From contig JAJYTD010000005.1 in assembly GCA_021793235.1 (NCBI GenBank), positions 1 to 64,000 of the forward strand: DNA of 64,000 nucleotides, given 5' to 3'. How positions within the stretch are numbered: the first letter of the stretch is position 1; each line of letters starts with the position of its first letter. The DNA comes from Actinomycetes bacterium (lineage in GTDB: Bacteria; Actinomycetota; Actinomycetes; Streptosporangiales; Streptosporangiaceae). Below, one piece after another: positions 1-8,033 of this stretch. The position numbers and the translations under genes are program-made. Below the pieces are notes generated by a model. It had not been told where the DNA came from, did not search any database, and worked only from the letters and a program-made list of their open reading frames with translations.

Positions 1-2
1 TG

Positions 3-131
3 CTGCTGGTGGATGCCCTCGCCCACCGCTGGGGCCGCTTCGACTCCGAACACGGCCCCGGCATGTTCGCCGAACTGCGCTGGAACACCCAACCCACCCC
101 AACCACAGCAACAGGACACAGCAAACGCTGA
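3..131 (+). CDS. ATP-binding protein, HATPase/anti-sigma type (3' end only)
   Basis: Only the last 42 codons are in the window, read in frame from the first bases to a TGA. The visible residues include LLVDALAHRWG followed by a GMFAELRW-type ending. This is the usual C-terminal signature of small actinomycete RsbW-like ATPases (family knowledge), in which the G2 box is followed by a strand such as G-x-VWAEL. The N-box and the rest of the ATP-binding fold lie upstream of the window, so kinase activity or a partner cannot be judged. The gene is followed at once by a large inverted repeat. Confidence 0.6.
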   Translation: MLVDALAHRWGRFDSEHGPGMFAELRWNTQPTPTTATGHSKR

Positions 132-134
132 CCC

Positions 135-292
135 CCGGGTTGCGGCAATGGGGCGAAGCCGGCTTGCCGCCGAGCAGATGGACACCCCTCCCCCCGAAGC
201 CGGGGTGACGGTGTGGCTGCTAAGCGACCGGCCCGCTCGGCGGCAAGCCGGCCTCCTCGCTGCGCTCGGAATGCCCCATTGCCGCAACCCGG
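135..292. repeat. Large two-segment inverted repeat (cruciform or long hairpin)
   Basis: Bases 135-154 are an exact reverse complement of 273-292 (20 bp, ending in CAATGGGGC / GCCCCATTG). Bases 158-175 are an exact reverse complement of 235-252 (18 bp, GCCGGCTTGCCGCCGAGC). The two stems are collinear, separated by 3 nt on one side and 20 nt on the other, so the region can fold into one long hairpin with an asymmetric internal loop. A weaker C-rich/G-rich pairing exists inside the loop. It starts 4 nt after the stop of the ATPase gene and ends 58 nt before the RBS of the next gene. It could be a terminator, an mRNA-stabilising structure or a mobile-element trace. Confidence 0.85.
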
Positions 293-366
293 AAGGGCAG
301 GCCCGGACACGACAACGGCCCGCCCCACCCAGACACACGCCACCAGCACCGAGGAGGCGAACAGCC

Positions 367-756
367 ATGACCACCCTTTTGACAGCCGAACCCGCACACC
401 CAACGGTCACCCGCACCCTGCACCGGCTGCGCCACACCTACCGGCCCCACGGCTGGACCATCTGGCACGGCCAATCAACCGGCCAGTACTGGGCCGCCCA
501 CACCCACACCATGGTCCTACTCTCCAGCACCAACGAAACCGACCTCGCCCACGCGATCCACCGGTTCGGACCCGCCCCGCGCCCGGCCACCACCCCGGAC
601 CGGCTTGCGAACCCCCGCAGGTACAGCCAGGGGAACTCACCCTCGGCGACGGCACCACCCGACTGGATCTCACCCCTGAAGGCGCCGCGCGCGGCGCCGC
701 ACTCCAGCAAGACAGCGACTGACACGTTTCCCCGATCCAGCGCCCATCGATCGTGA
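367..756 (+). CDS. Small hypothetical protein, possibly frameshifted near 600
   Basis: The ATG follows a strong GAGGAGG at 351-357. The first ~75 residues (TLHRLRHTYRPHGWTIWHG, then YWAAHTHTMVLLSS) show good coding character, with a compact W/H-rich domain. I do not recognise a named family, but its position after an ATPase of the HTH/ATPase type is common in actinomycetes. After about base 600 the frame becomes Pro/Ser-rich and unconvincing. A neighbouring frame, ending in TGA at 720-722, encodes a plausible tail (LTLGDGTTRLDLTPEGAARG) with high GC3. The native gene may therefore end at 722 after an indel. As read here the protein is 129 aa. Confidence 0.5.
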   Translation: MTTLLTAEPAHPTVTRTLHRLRHTYRPHGWTIWHGQSTGQYWAAHTHTMVLLSSTNETDLAHAIHRFGPAPRPATTPDRLANPRRYSQGNSPSATAPPDWISPLKAPRAAPHSSKTATDTFPRSSAHRS

Positions 757-814
757 ACTTTCTGCCAGAGTCCGCGCTCAAAGCGGAAAGCACGGCGGAC
801 GCGCCGAACCCGGC
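744..814 (+). repeat. 71-bp intergenic repeat, copy 1
   Basis: Matches copy 2 (7953-8023) at 66 of 71 positions without gaps, and copy 3 (15069-15138, opposite strand) over most of its length. The conserved core is ATCGTGAACTTTCTGCC, then GCTCAAAGCGGAAA, then GCACGG-GGACGC. It contains a small hairpin (TCCGC, 7-nt loop, GCGGA), and CTTTC upstream can extend the pairing around a bulge. It lies 21 bp after the likely true stop (722) of the preceding gene, on the same strand. Confidence 0.85.
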
Positions 815-862
815 ATACCAGGCAGAACACCGCCCCGCCCCAACCGGCCGGGACCGGGGCGG

Positions 863-1783
863 TTACTCCCGGGCGAGCAGCTCCTGGAAGTGGCCGAGCA
901 TACGTTCGGGGTCGGGCTCGATTCCGGTGATCAGCCTGAAGGCGTGGCTGGCCTGGAAGACCGCCATTCCGCCACCGTTCAGCGTCGGGCAGCCCCGCTT
1001 CTCGGCGTGGCGCAGGAGCTCGGTGCGCACCGGCCGGTACACGATGTCGGCCACCCACATCGGTGGCCGCAGCAGTTCGGCCGGTACGGGCATCCCCGGG
1101 TGGTGCGCCATCCCGATCGGCGTCGCGTTCACCAGGCCGTCGGCTCCGGCGAGGAGCCGGTCCGGTTCCGCGGCGTCTCCGGGGCGGCACTGGCCCTGGG
1201 GGAACCGTTCCTGGGTCCGCGTGGCGAGAGCGGCGGCCCGGTCCGCGGTGACGTCGACGATGACCAGCTCTCCTACTCCGGACACCATCAGCGCGTGCGC
1301 CACGGCGGCCCCGGCGCCCCCGGCGCCCAGCAGCACCACCCGCTCCCTGGGCGCATCCGGGAGCCCGCGGGCCAGCGACTGGGCAAACGCCGACCAGTCG
1401 GTGTTGTGCCCGATGGCGGATCCGCCCTCGAAGACCACCGTGTTCACCGCGCCCAGAGCGGCCGCCTCGGGAGAGAGGCCGTCCAGGGCGGGCAGGACGA
1501 GCTGCTTGCACGGGTGGGTGATGTTCAGCCCGTTGAAGCCGAGCCTGCGCGCGGCGTGCACCAGGTCCCCGACCGATTCCGGCGCCAGGCCGAGCTCGGT
1601 GATATCGATGGTGCGGTAGATCAGGCGCCGCCCGAGCTCGCCGGCCTCGCGTTCATGCATCGGCGGGGTGAGCGACGGGCCGACCCCCGAGCCGATGAGT
1701 CCCACGAGGAAGGACCGGGGGTCGGAATCTATCCCATCACCGGTGGCCTGCACCGTTGCCTCGTTTTGGATCGTGTTGGTCAC
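863..1783 (-). CDS. qsuD: Quinate/shikimate dehydrogenase (AroE family, catabolic QsuD type)
   Basis: A 306-residue AroE-fold enzyme. Visible motifs are SLTPPMHE (about 37-44, substrate site), NITHPCKQ (87-94, with the catalytic Lys at ~93), NTDW (127-130, catalytic Asp), the dinucleotide loop GAGGAG (153-158) and a C-terminal GGGMAVFQA. In the family these oxidise quinate or shikimate with NAD(P)+, or run the reverse biosynthetic step. The start overlaps the stop of the upstream dehydratase gene by 4 bp (ATGA). Genes upstream encode dehydroshikimate dehydratase and a TRAP transporter, which argues for a catabolic QsuD-like role rather than aromatic amino acid biosynthesis. The cofactor (NAD+ versus NADP+) is inferred from context only. 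Confidence 0.85.
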   Translation of the reverse strand: MTNTIQNEATVQATGDGIDSDPRSFLVGLIGSGVGPSLTPPMHEREAGELGRRLIYRTIDITELGLAPESVGDLVHAARRLGFNGLNITHPCKQLVLPALDGLSPEAAALGAVNTVVFEGGSAIGHNTDWSAFAQSLARGLPDAPRERVVLLGAGGAGAAVAHALMVSGVGELVIVDVTADRAAALATRTQERFPQGQCRPGDAAEPDRLLAGADGLVNATPIGMAHHPGMPVPAELLRPPMWVADIVYRPVRTELLRHAEKRGCPTLNGGGMAVFQASHAFRLITGIEPDPERMLGHFQELLARE

Positions 1784-3672
1784 TGGGCCTGCTCCGCTCG
1801 CTGGGCCGCCATCCGGAAGGGGGTGTTGGCGGCTCCGTAGCCGTCGTAGCCGCCCCGCCGTTGCACCACCTCAAAGAACAGCCGGCCGCCCAGCATCGGG
1901 GTGTAGAAGTGGAAGAACTCGCCGTCGCCGGCACGGTCGTAGAGGATCCCGTACTCCCGCATGTGTTCACGGGTGGCGGGGCTCAGATCTGTGCGGCTTG
2001 CGAGGTCGGCGTAGTAGTTGTCCGGGATGCGCAGCGGCGCCACACCCCCCTCGTTCATCGCCTGCGCGGCGGCGAAGATGTCGCTGCAGCCCAGCGCGAT
2101 GTGCTGGGCACCGCCCGCGGCGTCGGCCTGGGGGCCGCGCCCCAGCACCGACACGTTCAGCGCGATGCGCAGTGCGACGTCGGGCCGGGTGAGCGCCCGG
2201 CTGCGCACCAGCCCGTCCGGAGCGGCCAGCTGCAGGCTCTCCGCTGGTTCCAGCCCCAGCACGGAGCGGTAGAACAGCGACGCCTCGTCGAAGTGGTCGA
2301 AGGGTTGGAACAGGCCTACGTGGTCGATCCCGGTCAGCGGAGTGGCGCTCCCTTGCCGGTGCCCCTGTACGGCGGGGGCGGTGAAGTCCCCCAGCCAGGA
2401 GTCCCCCTCCGCGGTGCCGGCGGGGCAGAAGAAGACGGCGGTTCCGTCCGGTGCCGCGACCGCGTGCAGGCGTGACTCCGAGGGGTCGCGCCGCCGCGGC
2501 AATGGGGGTGCGAGCAGCCGCTCGGCCCGGTGCACCGCACCGTCGGGGTCGGTGACCGCGATCCCCAGGGCGGTCGCGGCCGCATCCCCGCTCCAGGTGT
2601 GTCCGAGCCGCGGGTCCGCCGAGTTGAGCAGGATCCGTGTGGTGCCGTGCTCCCACAGCTGGACGGGTTTGGATCGGTGGCCGCGCGTGTGCTCGAAGCC
2701 CAGTGCCGCCAGGGCGGCGCGCACGCGCTCCGCCGAGCTCTCTTCCGCGGCCACTTCGACGAAGGCGTATCCGGTGGGTTCGACGGGGTCGGGCAGCCGG
2801 GTGAGCGCCACCGTGGGCCGCGCACCGGTGGGTGCCGCAGTCTCCCCGGCCCCGTCCTGCTCGCGGCTGAGCGCATCCTCCAGCACCGACAGGGACCGCA
2901 GCGCGTCAGCGGCCGTGCGCTGGGGGTCGGAGGCGCGGAAGACGTCGTTGAAGACCTCCAGGGAGAGCGGTCCGGTGTAGCCGGCCGCCAGCACGTGGCC
3001 GGTGAACGCGGTCAGGTCGAACCCGCCCTGCCCGGGGAAGCACCGGTAGTGGCGGCTCCACTGCAACACGTCCATGGCCATGTGCGGGGCATCGGCGAGC
3101 TGCAGAAAGAAGATCTTCTCCCCGGGGATGTCGCGGATCCCGGCCGGGTCGCTGCCTTTGGAGAGGATGTGGAAGCTGTCCAGGCAGATTCCCAGCAGGG
3201 GGTGGTCGGCCTCGGCGACGATGCGCCACGAGTGCGCGTAGTCGTTGACCTGGCGGCCCCAGGCCAACGCCTCGTAGGCGATGCGCACTCCGAACGGCGC
3301 GGCCGTTTCGGCGAGGCGGTGCAGCTGCGCCGCCGCGCGCGCGTCGTCGCCGATGGCCGACTCTAAGGCGTTGGAGCAGACGAGCAGCGTGTCCACGCCG
3401 AGTTCCAGCATCAGCTCGAATTTGGCTTCGGCCCGTTGCAGGTTGCGTTCCAGCCGGGCGTCATCGACGCCTTCGAAGTCACGGAAAGGCTGGTACAGGT
3501 CGATGCTCAGCCCGAGTGACTCCGCCAGTCCGCGGACCTCCCGCGGTGGCATGGGGGAGGCGATGAGGTCGTTCTCGAAGACCTCGACGCCGTCGAACCC
3601 GGCTGCCGCGGCCGCCCGCAGTTTCTCCTCTAGGGTTCCACTGAGCGACACGGTGGCGATGGAACGCCGCAT
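1780..3672 (-). CDS. qsuB: 3-dehydroshikimate dehydratase, two-domain (TIM barrel + HPPD-like)
   Basis: A 630-aa protein that should convert 3-dehydroshikimate to protocatechuate. The N-terminal half is an AP-endonuclease-2-like TIM barrel. With the ATG at 3672, putative metal ligands fall at Glu134 (AYEALAWG), Asp165 (CLDSFH), Gln191 (FLQLAD) and Glu239 (LSLEVFND), the positions I recall for corynebacterial QsuB. The C-terminal half is a vicinal-oxygen-chelate domain resembling 4-hydroxyphenylpyruvate dioxygenase (GIDHVGLFQPF, HIALGCSDIF, FFEVVQRRGGYDGYG). A GTG 9 bp upstream is possible; ATG was chosen because it matches the family N-terminus and has GGAG about 8 nt upstream. Third functional unit of the quinate/shikimate operon. 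Confidence 0.88.
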   Translation of the reverse strand: MRRSIATVSLSGTLEEKLRAAAAAGFDGVEVFENDLIASPMPPREVRGLAESLGLSIDLYQPFRDFEGVDDARLERNLQRAEAKFELMLELGVDTLLVCSNALESAIGDDARAAAQLHRLAETAAPFGVRIAYEALAWGRQVNDYAHSWRIVAEADHPLLGICLDSFHILSKGSDPAGIRDIPGEKIFFLQLADAPHMAMDVLQWSRHYRCFPGQGGFDLTAFTGHVLAAGYTGPLSLEVFNDVFRASDPQRTAADALRSLSVLEDALSREQDGAGETAAPTGARPTVALTRLPDPVEPTGYAFVEVAAEESSAERVRAALAALGFEHTRGHRSKPVQLWEHGTTRILLNSADPRLGHTWSGDAAATALGIAVTDPDGAVHRAERLLAPPLPRRRDPSESRLHAVAAPDGTAVFFCPAGTAEGDSWLGDFTAPAVQGHRQGSATPLTGIDHVGLFQPFDHFDEASLFYRSVLGLEPAESLQLAAPDGLVRSRALTRPDVALRIALNVSVLGRGPQADAAGGAQHIALGCSDIFAAAQAMNEGGVAPLRIPDNYYADLASRTDLSPATREHMREYGILYDRAGDGEFFHFYTPMLGGRLFFEVVQRRGGYDGYGAANTPFRMAAQRAEQAQ

Positions 3673-3705
3673 GCTCCTCACTCCGCTTCCTGGTGAATGG
3701 ACGGG

Positions 3706-4707
3706 TTACCGGACGTCCTGGAAGGACTCGTAGAGCTCCAGTTCCTCGCCGCTGAGGTGCTCGCGGAAGTACTCCTGGGCCTGGGTGCGGAAGGTGTCCA
3801 CGTCGACGTCGTCGACGACCTCCATGGTCCCGCTGGCCTCCCACTCGTCGAGGATCTCGGCCTCGGCTTCCTCGACGCAGGTGCGGTTCTCGCTGCGGAC
3901 GTCGCTCACCGCCTCTTGGAGGACACCCTGCTGTTCCGCGGAGAGCTTCTCCCAGGTCTGGCCGGAGACGACGATCATCTGCGAACCGATCTGGTGGCTG
4001 GTGAGGCTGATGTGGGTCTGCACCTCCTGGTAGTTGTCGGCGTGGATGGTCGGAATGGGGTTCTCCTGGCCGTCGACGGTCCCCTGCTGCAGGGCGAGGT
4101 ACACCTCTTCGAAGGCGACGGTCGTCGGGTCGGCGCCGAGGGCCTCGGCGTTGGCGAGGTAGATCGGCGAGTCCGGGAACCGCATCCGCAGGCCGCCCAG
4201 GTCGTCGGGGGTACGGATCGGGTCGTTGGCGGTGAAGTGGCGGTCGCCGAAGTACCACACGTCCAGGATCTTGGTGTCGGTGGCCGCTTCGAAGTCCTCC
4301 TTCAGCGTCTTTGACTTTTCGGAGTCGAAGAACTCGAACATGTGGTCGGCGTCCTCGAAGGCGTAGGCCGCGTCGAAGACTCCGATCGGCTCGTAGGCCG
4401 AGCCCAGTGCCGCGGAACCTTGAACGTCCATGTCGATGTCGCCGGACATCACCGAGGTGAAGGTCTCGGTGTTGTCGCCGAGCTGGCTGTTGGGGAAGGT
4501 GTCGATGGCGAAGCCGGCGTCGGCGTCGGCGACCTGTTCTGCCACCAGGTCGATGCCGCACCGGGTGTGCGGGTGGTCGTCGGTGTAGCTGTTGGCGAAC
4601 GAGAGTGTCAGCTCGTCTCCGGCGGAGTCGCCCCCGCTGCCGCTACAGCCGGCAAGGCTCAGGGCGGCCACGGGAACAAGTGCCAGCCAGCGGTAACCAG
4701 TACGCAT
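3706..4707 (-). CDS. dctP: TRAP transporter substrate-binding lipoprotein (DctP type)
   Basis: A 333-aa extracytoplasmic solute receptor. A lipoprotein signal is visible: basic start, hydrophobic core and lipobox LSLAG-Cys21. The mature part shows the DctP-family layout, with FANSYTDDHPH near the N-terminus, the signature around DLGGLRMRFPDSPIYLANAEALGA, and QQGTVDGQENPIPTI. It lies between the large permease and the dehydratase gene in one minus-strand operon, so quinate, shikimate or a related cyclic acid is the likely ligand (inference). A good RBS (AGGAGG) precedes the ATG. A 214-bp gap separates it from dctM, so it may also have its own promoter or a processing site. Confidence 0.88.
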   Translation of the reverse strand: MRTGYRWLALVPVAALSLAGCSGSGGDSAGDELTLSFANSYTDDHPHTRCGIDLVAEQVADADAGFAIDTFPNSQLGDNTETFTSVMSGDIDMDVQGSAALGSAYEPIGVFDAAYAFEDADHMFEFFDSEKSKTLKEDFEAATDTKILDVWYFGDRHFTANDPIRTPDDLGGLRMRFPDSPIYLANAEALGADPTTVAFEEVYLALQQGTVDGQENPIPTIHADNYQEVQTHISLTSHQIGSQMIVVSGQTWEKLSAEQQGVLQEAVSDVRSENRTCVEEAEAEILDEWEASGTMEVVDDVDVDTFRTQAQEYFREHLSGEELELYESFQDVR

Positions 4708-4921
4708 TGAACGCCTCCTATGGGGGAATGTGCCGCGTCGCGGCGGGGTGGGTTAGGAGCTAGACGTGTTTGCCGAATCATTTCGGGCTCGCGGCCACCA
4801 GGCTGCCTCTCGCTGCGCCGATGTCGCTTGCCCAGCCAACCAGGATGATCTGCGCGAATCGTCTTGCGAGAGATTGCCTGGACGGCCGCTCGCTCATCCG
4901 AAAGCCTTCGTCAAACACTCC

Positions 4922-6196
4922 CTAGAGGCCCAGATAACCGGGGAGGAACAGCACCAGGTCCGGCGCCACTGTCAAAAGCGCGAGGACCAGCAGGAGCGGG
5001 ATCAGGAACGGGGCGGTGCCGCGGAACACCTCGTGCATCGGCGTCTTCGTCGCCGAGCCGAGGACGAAGAGCACACCGCCGATGGGCGGGGTGAGCAGGC
5101 CGATCATGAGGTTCACGATCACGATGACGCCGAAGTGCACCGGGTCCACGCCGAACTGCCCGGCGATCGGCAGCAGCACCGGCACGGTGATCACCAGCGC
5201 GGCGATCGGCTCCAGGACCATGCCGATCAGGATCAGGGCGAGGTTCACCAGGATCAGGAACACGATCGGGCTGTCGGTGAAGTCCAGCAGGAACGACGAG
5301 ATGTCCTGGGGCACCCGCTCGCGGGCGAGGATCCAGCCCAGCAGTCCGGAAGCCGCCAGGATGATCGCGATGGAGGCCGCTGTCGTCGTGGTCTCCACCA
5401 TGATGCGCCACAGCGAGCGCAGGGTGAGTCTGCGGTAGCAGAAGCCGAGCACCAGCACGTAGACGGCGCCCACCGCGGCGGCCTCGGTGGGGGTGAAGAC
5501 CCCGCTGAGGATGCCGCCGAGCAGCAGCACCGGCGCGCCGAGCGGGCCGAGGACGCGCAGGGTGGCCTTTCGTGCCTCGCCCGGTGCCGCACGCCGGCCG
5601 GCGAGGTGAGTCTGTTTGCGGCTCCACAGGTACACGGCCAGGGCAAGCCCACCGGCGATGAGGAATGCGGGGACGACCGCGGCGGCGAACAGGGCGGCGG
5701 TGGACACCGCGGCGACGGAGGCGTAGACGATCGCCGGGATGCTGGGCGGCATGACCGGGCCGATCAGGCTGGAGGCCGCGGAGAGGCCCAGCGCGAAGCG
5801 GCGGGGGTAGCCGCGGCTGGTCATCGCCGGAACCGTCATCTTGCCCAGCCCCGCGACGTCGGCCAGCGCGGTCCCGCTCATCCAGGAGAAGCCGACGCTC
5901 ACGCCGATGTTGACATAGCCCAGGCTCGCGCGCACGCGCCCCAGCAGCACCTGCGCGAACGCGAAGATGCGGTCGGCGATGCCGGTGTGGTTGGAGACAA
6001 CGCCGACCAGGATGAACAGGGGGACCGCGAGCAGCGGGAAGCTGTTGATCTCCTGCGCGGCCGTGCGCAGACTCAGCCCCGTGGACTGGTCGGTCGCCGC
6101 CATGTACACCAGGCACGGGCCGAGGATGGCGAAGGCGACGGGGACCCGCAGGGCCAGCAGGACGAGGATGCCCAGGGTCACCAACGCGGCGCTCAT
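4922..6196 (-). CDS. dctM: TRAP transporter large permease (DctM)
   Basis: A 424-aa integral membrane protein with about twelve hydrophobic segments. It has the DctM signatures NSFPLLAVPLFILVG near residue 50-65, a GFSWMSGTALADVAGLG stretch, and a paired region near the C-terminus (NLMIGLLTPPIGGVLFV). It forms the sodium-driven channel with DctQ and receives substrate from DctP. Its start overlaps the dctQ stop by 4 bp. After its stop there is a 214-bp gap before dctP in which I see no gene and no clear promoter. Confidence 0.88.
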   Translation of the reverse strand: MSAALVTLGILVLLALRVPVAFAILGPCLVYMAATDQSTGLSLRTAAQEINSFPLLAVPLFILVGVVSNHTGIADRIFAFAQVLLGRVRASLGYVNIGVSVGFSWMSGTALADVAGLGKMTVPAMTSRGYPRRFALGLSAASSLIGPVMPPSIPAIVYASVAAVSTAALFAAAVVPAFLIAGGLALAVYLWSRKQTHLAGRRAAPGEARKATLRVLGPLGAPVLLLGGILSGVFTPTEAAAVGAVYVLVLGFCYRRLTLRSLWRIMVETTTTAASIAIILAASGLLGWILARERVPQDISSFLLDFTDSPIVFLILVNLALILIGMVLEPIAALVITVPVLLPIAGQFGVDPVHFGVIVIVNLMIGLLTPPIGGVLFVLGSATKTPMHEVFRGTAPFLIPLLLVLALLTVAPDLVLFLPGYLGL

Positions 6197-6750
6197 CGGT
6201 TCGGCTCCTCAAGCTCGGTGTTCTCAGTGGGCGGCGTCTCCGGGTCGGGCGGTCCCTGCAGGAAAGCGTTGGCGATGGCGCGCAGCGCGGCCAGGGCCAG
6301 GCCGACCATGGGGATCACATACGTCCAGGACACGGGGATGTCCAGCGCCGGCGTGGTCTGCGGCGGACCGCTGAAGACCAGCTCGGCGGCCTCGGCGGTG
6401 AAGGCCGCGCACACGGCCGCCACCACGAGGTTCGCGAAGATCCACGCCGCCCGCATGGCCCACCCCCGGGCCACGAAGTCGATCAGCTTCAGGGTGATGT
6501 GCTCATCGCGTCCCATCAGGTAGCCGGCCAGCGAGAACGCCAGCCACACCAGTCCGAACCGGGCCAGCTCCCCGGTCCAGACCCAGCCGTCGACGGACAG
6601 GTGGCGCTGGCTCGCCTGGGTCAGCATCAGCACGAAGATCACGGCGAGTAGCGCCGCACCGACGATCAGCTCGCCGGTCTCCAGCCATCGGACCGGCGCC
6701 GGGCGGGACCGCGGTGGTCCATCGCCGGATGTTTCGGTGGCATCAGTCAT
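6193..6750 (-). CDS. dctQ: TRAP transporter small permease (DctQ)
   Basis: A 185-aa protein with four hydrophobic segments, in the DctQ/YiaM family pattern: GELIVGAALLAVIFVLML, then LARFGLVWLAFSLAGYLMGRDEHI, then two C-terminal helices with SWTYVIPMVGLALAALRA. The conserved W-x-A-F-x-x-A-GY-x-x-RD-x-H motif of TRAP small subunits is present. It is the first gene of the five-gene quinate/shikimate operon and starts 158 bp from the divergent lacI gene. It is expected to act with DctM and DctP. Confidence 0.85.
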   Translation of the reverse strand: MTDATETSGDGPPRSRPAPVRWLETGELIVGAALLAVIFVLMLTQASQRHLSVDGWVWTGELARFGLVWLAFSLAGYLMGRDEHITLKLIDFVARGWAMRAAWIFANLVVAAVCAAFTAEAAELVFSGPPQTTPALDIPVSWTYVIPMVGLALAALRAIANAFLQGPPDPETPPTENTELEEPNR

Positions 6751-6859
6751 CCGGAAGGGCTCCGCTCAACAGACGGGGGATGTGTATGCGCTGCTCAGGA
6801 CCTGCACGAAGCCAAGGCTGCAGAACATGTGTGTGACCTTAGGTTTTCGGATACGGCAA

Positions 6860-6875
6860 TGGCAAGCGATTGCCA
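6860..6875. promoter_or_regulatory. Palindromic LacI-type operator TGGCAAGCGATTGCCA
   Basis: TGGCAA and TTGCCA form a perfect inverted repeat around GCGA. It lies 33 bp upstream of the lacI ATG and 110 bp upstream of dctQ, in the only intergenic region of the divergent pair. This is the expected place and type of site for autoregulation and for repression of the quinate/shikimate operon. Ligand and regulator are inferred from position. Confidence 0.7.
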
Positions 6876-6907
6876 AATGTTGTCATCAGGCGTACAACAT
6901 AGGCACC

Positions 6908-7909
6908 ATGAGTTCGCCCAAGCGCACGACCATCTACGACGTCGCCCGCGAGGCCGGTGTCGCCGCCTCCACGGTCTCCCGCTCCTTCAGCGACCCCCGG
7001 CGGGTCAACGCCACCACCCGCGAGCACGTGCTGGAGGTCGCCGAACGCCTCGGCTACCGGCCCAACCCGCTGGCCACCGCCCTGCAGTCAGGCCGCACGG
7101 CCACGATCGCGCTGCTCGTCCCCGACATCACCAACCCGCACTTCTTCGGCACGATCCGCGGCGCGGAACGCCGGGCGAGCGCGGCGGGGGTCACCTTCAT
7201 CCTCGGCTATACCGAAGAGTCCGCCGACAACGAACGCAACCAGATCGAGCGGCTGGCCCGGTCGGTGGACGGCTTCGTGCTCGCCGCGAGCCGGATGCCG
7301 GACAGCACGACCACCGAGCTCGCCCGGGAGCACAACCTCGCTCTGGTGAACAGGGAGGTGGAGGGCCTGCCCAGCGCGGTATTCGACAATGGGCCGGGAA
7401 GCTGGCAGATCGTGGAGCACCTGGCCTCGTTGGGGCACCGGTCGCTGGTCTACCTGTCCGGACCGCACCAGTCGTGGCTGGCCGGGGAGCGGTGGCGCGC
7501 GCTGCGCTCGGGAGCGGAGCAGCGGGGCATGACGGCGACGCGGTTGGGGCCGTTTCCACCACGGGTCGTCGGCGGCGGCGCGGCCGCGGATGCGGCCCTG
7601 GTCGCCAAAGCGACGGCCATCGTGGCCCACAACGACCTACTGGCGATCGGTGTTCTGCGCCGACTCACTGAACGCGGCGTGCGCGTTCCCCAGGAGATCA
7701 GCGTGGTCGGCTACGACGACATCTTCGGTGCCGACTTCTGCGTACCCGCGCTCACCACCCTCGCCGGCCCGCACGAGGAAGCGGGCAGCGCCGCCGTGGA
7801 ACTACTCCTGGAGAAAGCATCCCCCTCCGCCACGCGGGCGGCCCCCCGCCGCGTCACCCTCCCTTCCCACCTGGTCATCCGCGACTCCACCGGCCCGGCT
7901 CCGGCGTGA
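6908..7909 (+). CDS. LacI-family transcriptional regulator of the quinate/shikimate operon
   Basis: A 333-aa LacI repressor. The DNA-binding head starts TTIYDVAREAGVAASTVSRSF (about 7-28) and has a hinge LGYRPNPLATALQSGRT. The periplasmic-binding-like core follows (VPDITNPHFF, then ISVVGYDDIFGADFCVPALTT). The ATG at 6908 was preferred over upstream in-frame starts because it places the HTH at the usual N-terminal position. It is divergent from dctQ, with a perfect palindrome in between. The effector could be quinate, shikimate or dehydroshikimate (inference). A 71-bp repeat follows 43 bp after the stop. Confidence 0.85.
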   Translation: MSSPKRTTIYDVAREAGVAASTVSRSFSDPRRVNATTREHVLEVAERLGYRPNPLATALQSGRTATIALLVPDITNPHFFGTIRGAERRASAAGVTFILGYTEESADNERNQIERLARSVDGFVLAASRMPDSTTTELAREHNLALVNREVEGLPSAVFDNGPGSWQIVEHLASLGHRSLVYLSGPHQSWLAGERWRALRSGAEQRGMTATRLGPFPPRVVGGGAAADAALVAKATAIVAHNDLLAIGVLRRLTERGVRVPQEISVVGYDDIFGADFCVPALTTLAGPHEEAGSAAVELLLEKASPSATRAAPRRVTLPSHLVIRDSTGPAPA

Positions 7910-7952
7910 GGCCGGTTCAGGCGGTGCCCTTGCGGCCGGCGCGACGGACAGT

Positions 7953-8023
7953 CCATCGATCGTGAACTTTCTGCCAGGATCCGCGCTCAGAGCGGAAAGC
8001 ACGGCGGACGCACCGGACCCGGC
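7953..8023 (+). repeat. 71-bp intergenic repeat, copy 2
   Basis: Gap-free match to copy 1 with five substitutions. It keeps the ATCGTGAACTTTCTGCC core and the GCGGAAAGCACGGCGGACGC block. It lies between the convergent lacI and methyltransferase genes, in the same direction as lacI. It starts 43 bp after the lacI stop and ends 10 bp before the methyltransferase stop. Its hairpin suggests a transcription-termination or 3'-end role, which is not proven. Confidence 0.85.
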
Positions 8024-8033
8024 GCGACGGCCC

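Noticed and set aside
438-1511. 357-codon minus-strand frame overlapping the small gene, the repeat and qsuD
   Set aside because: It crosses unrelated units and the repeat, and qsuD with clear AroE motifs occupies the same DNA in another frame.
4766-6523. 585-codon plus-strand frame rich in His/Gln/Asp opposite dctM/dctQ
   Set aside because: The composition is the complement of membrane-helix codons; the TRAP permeases on the minus strand explain the region.
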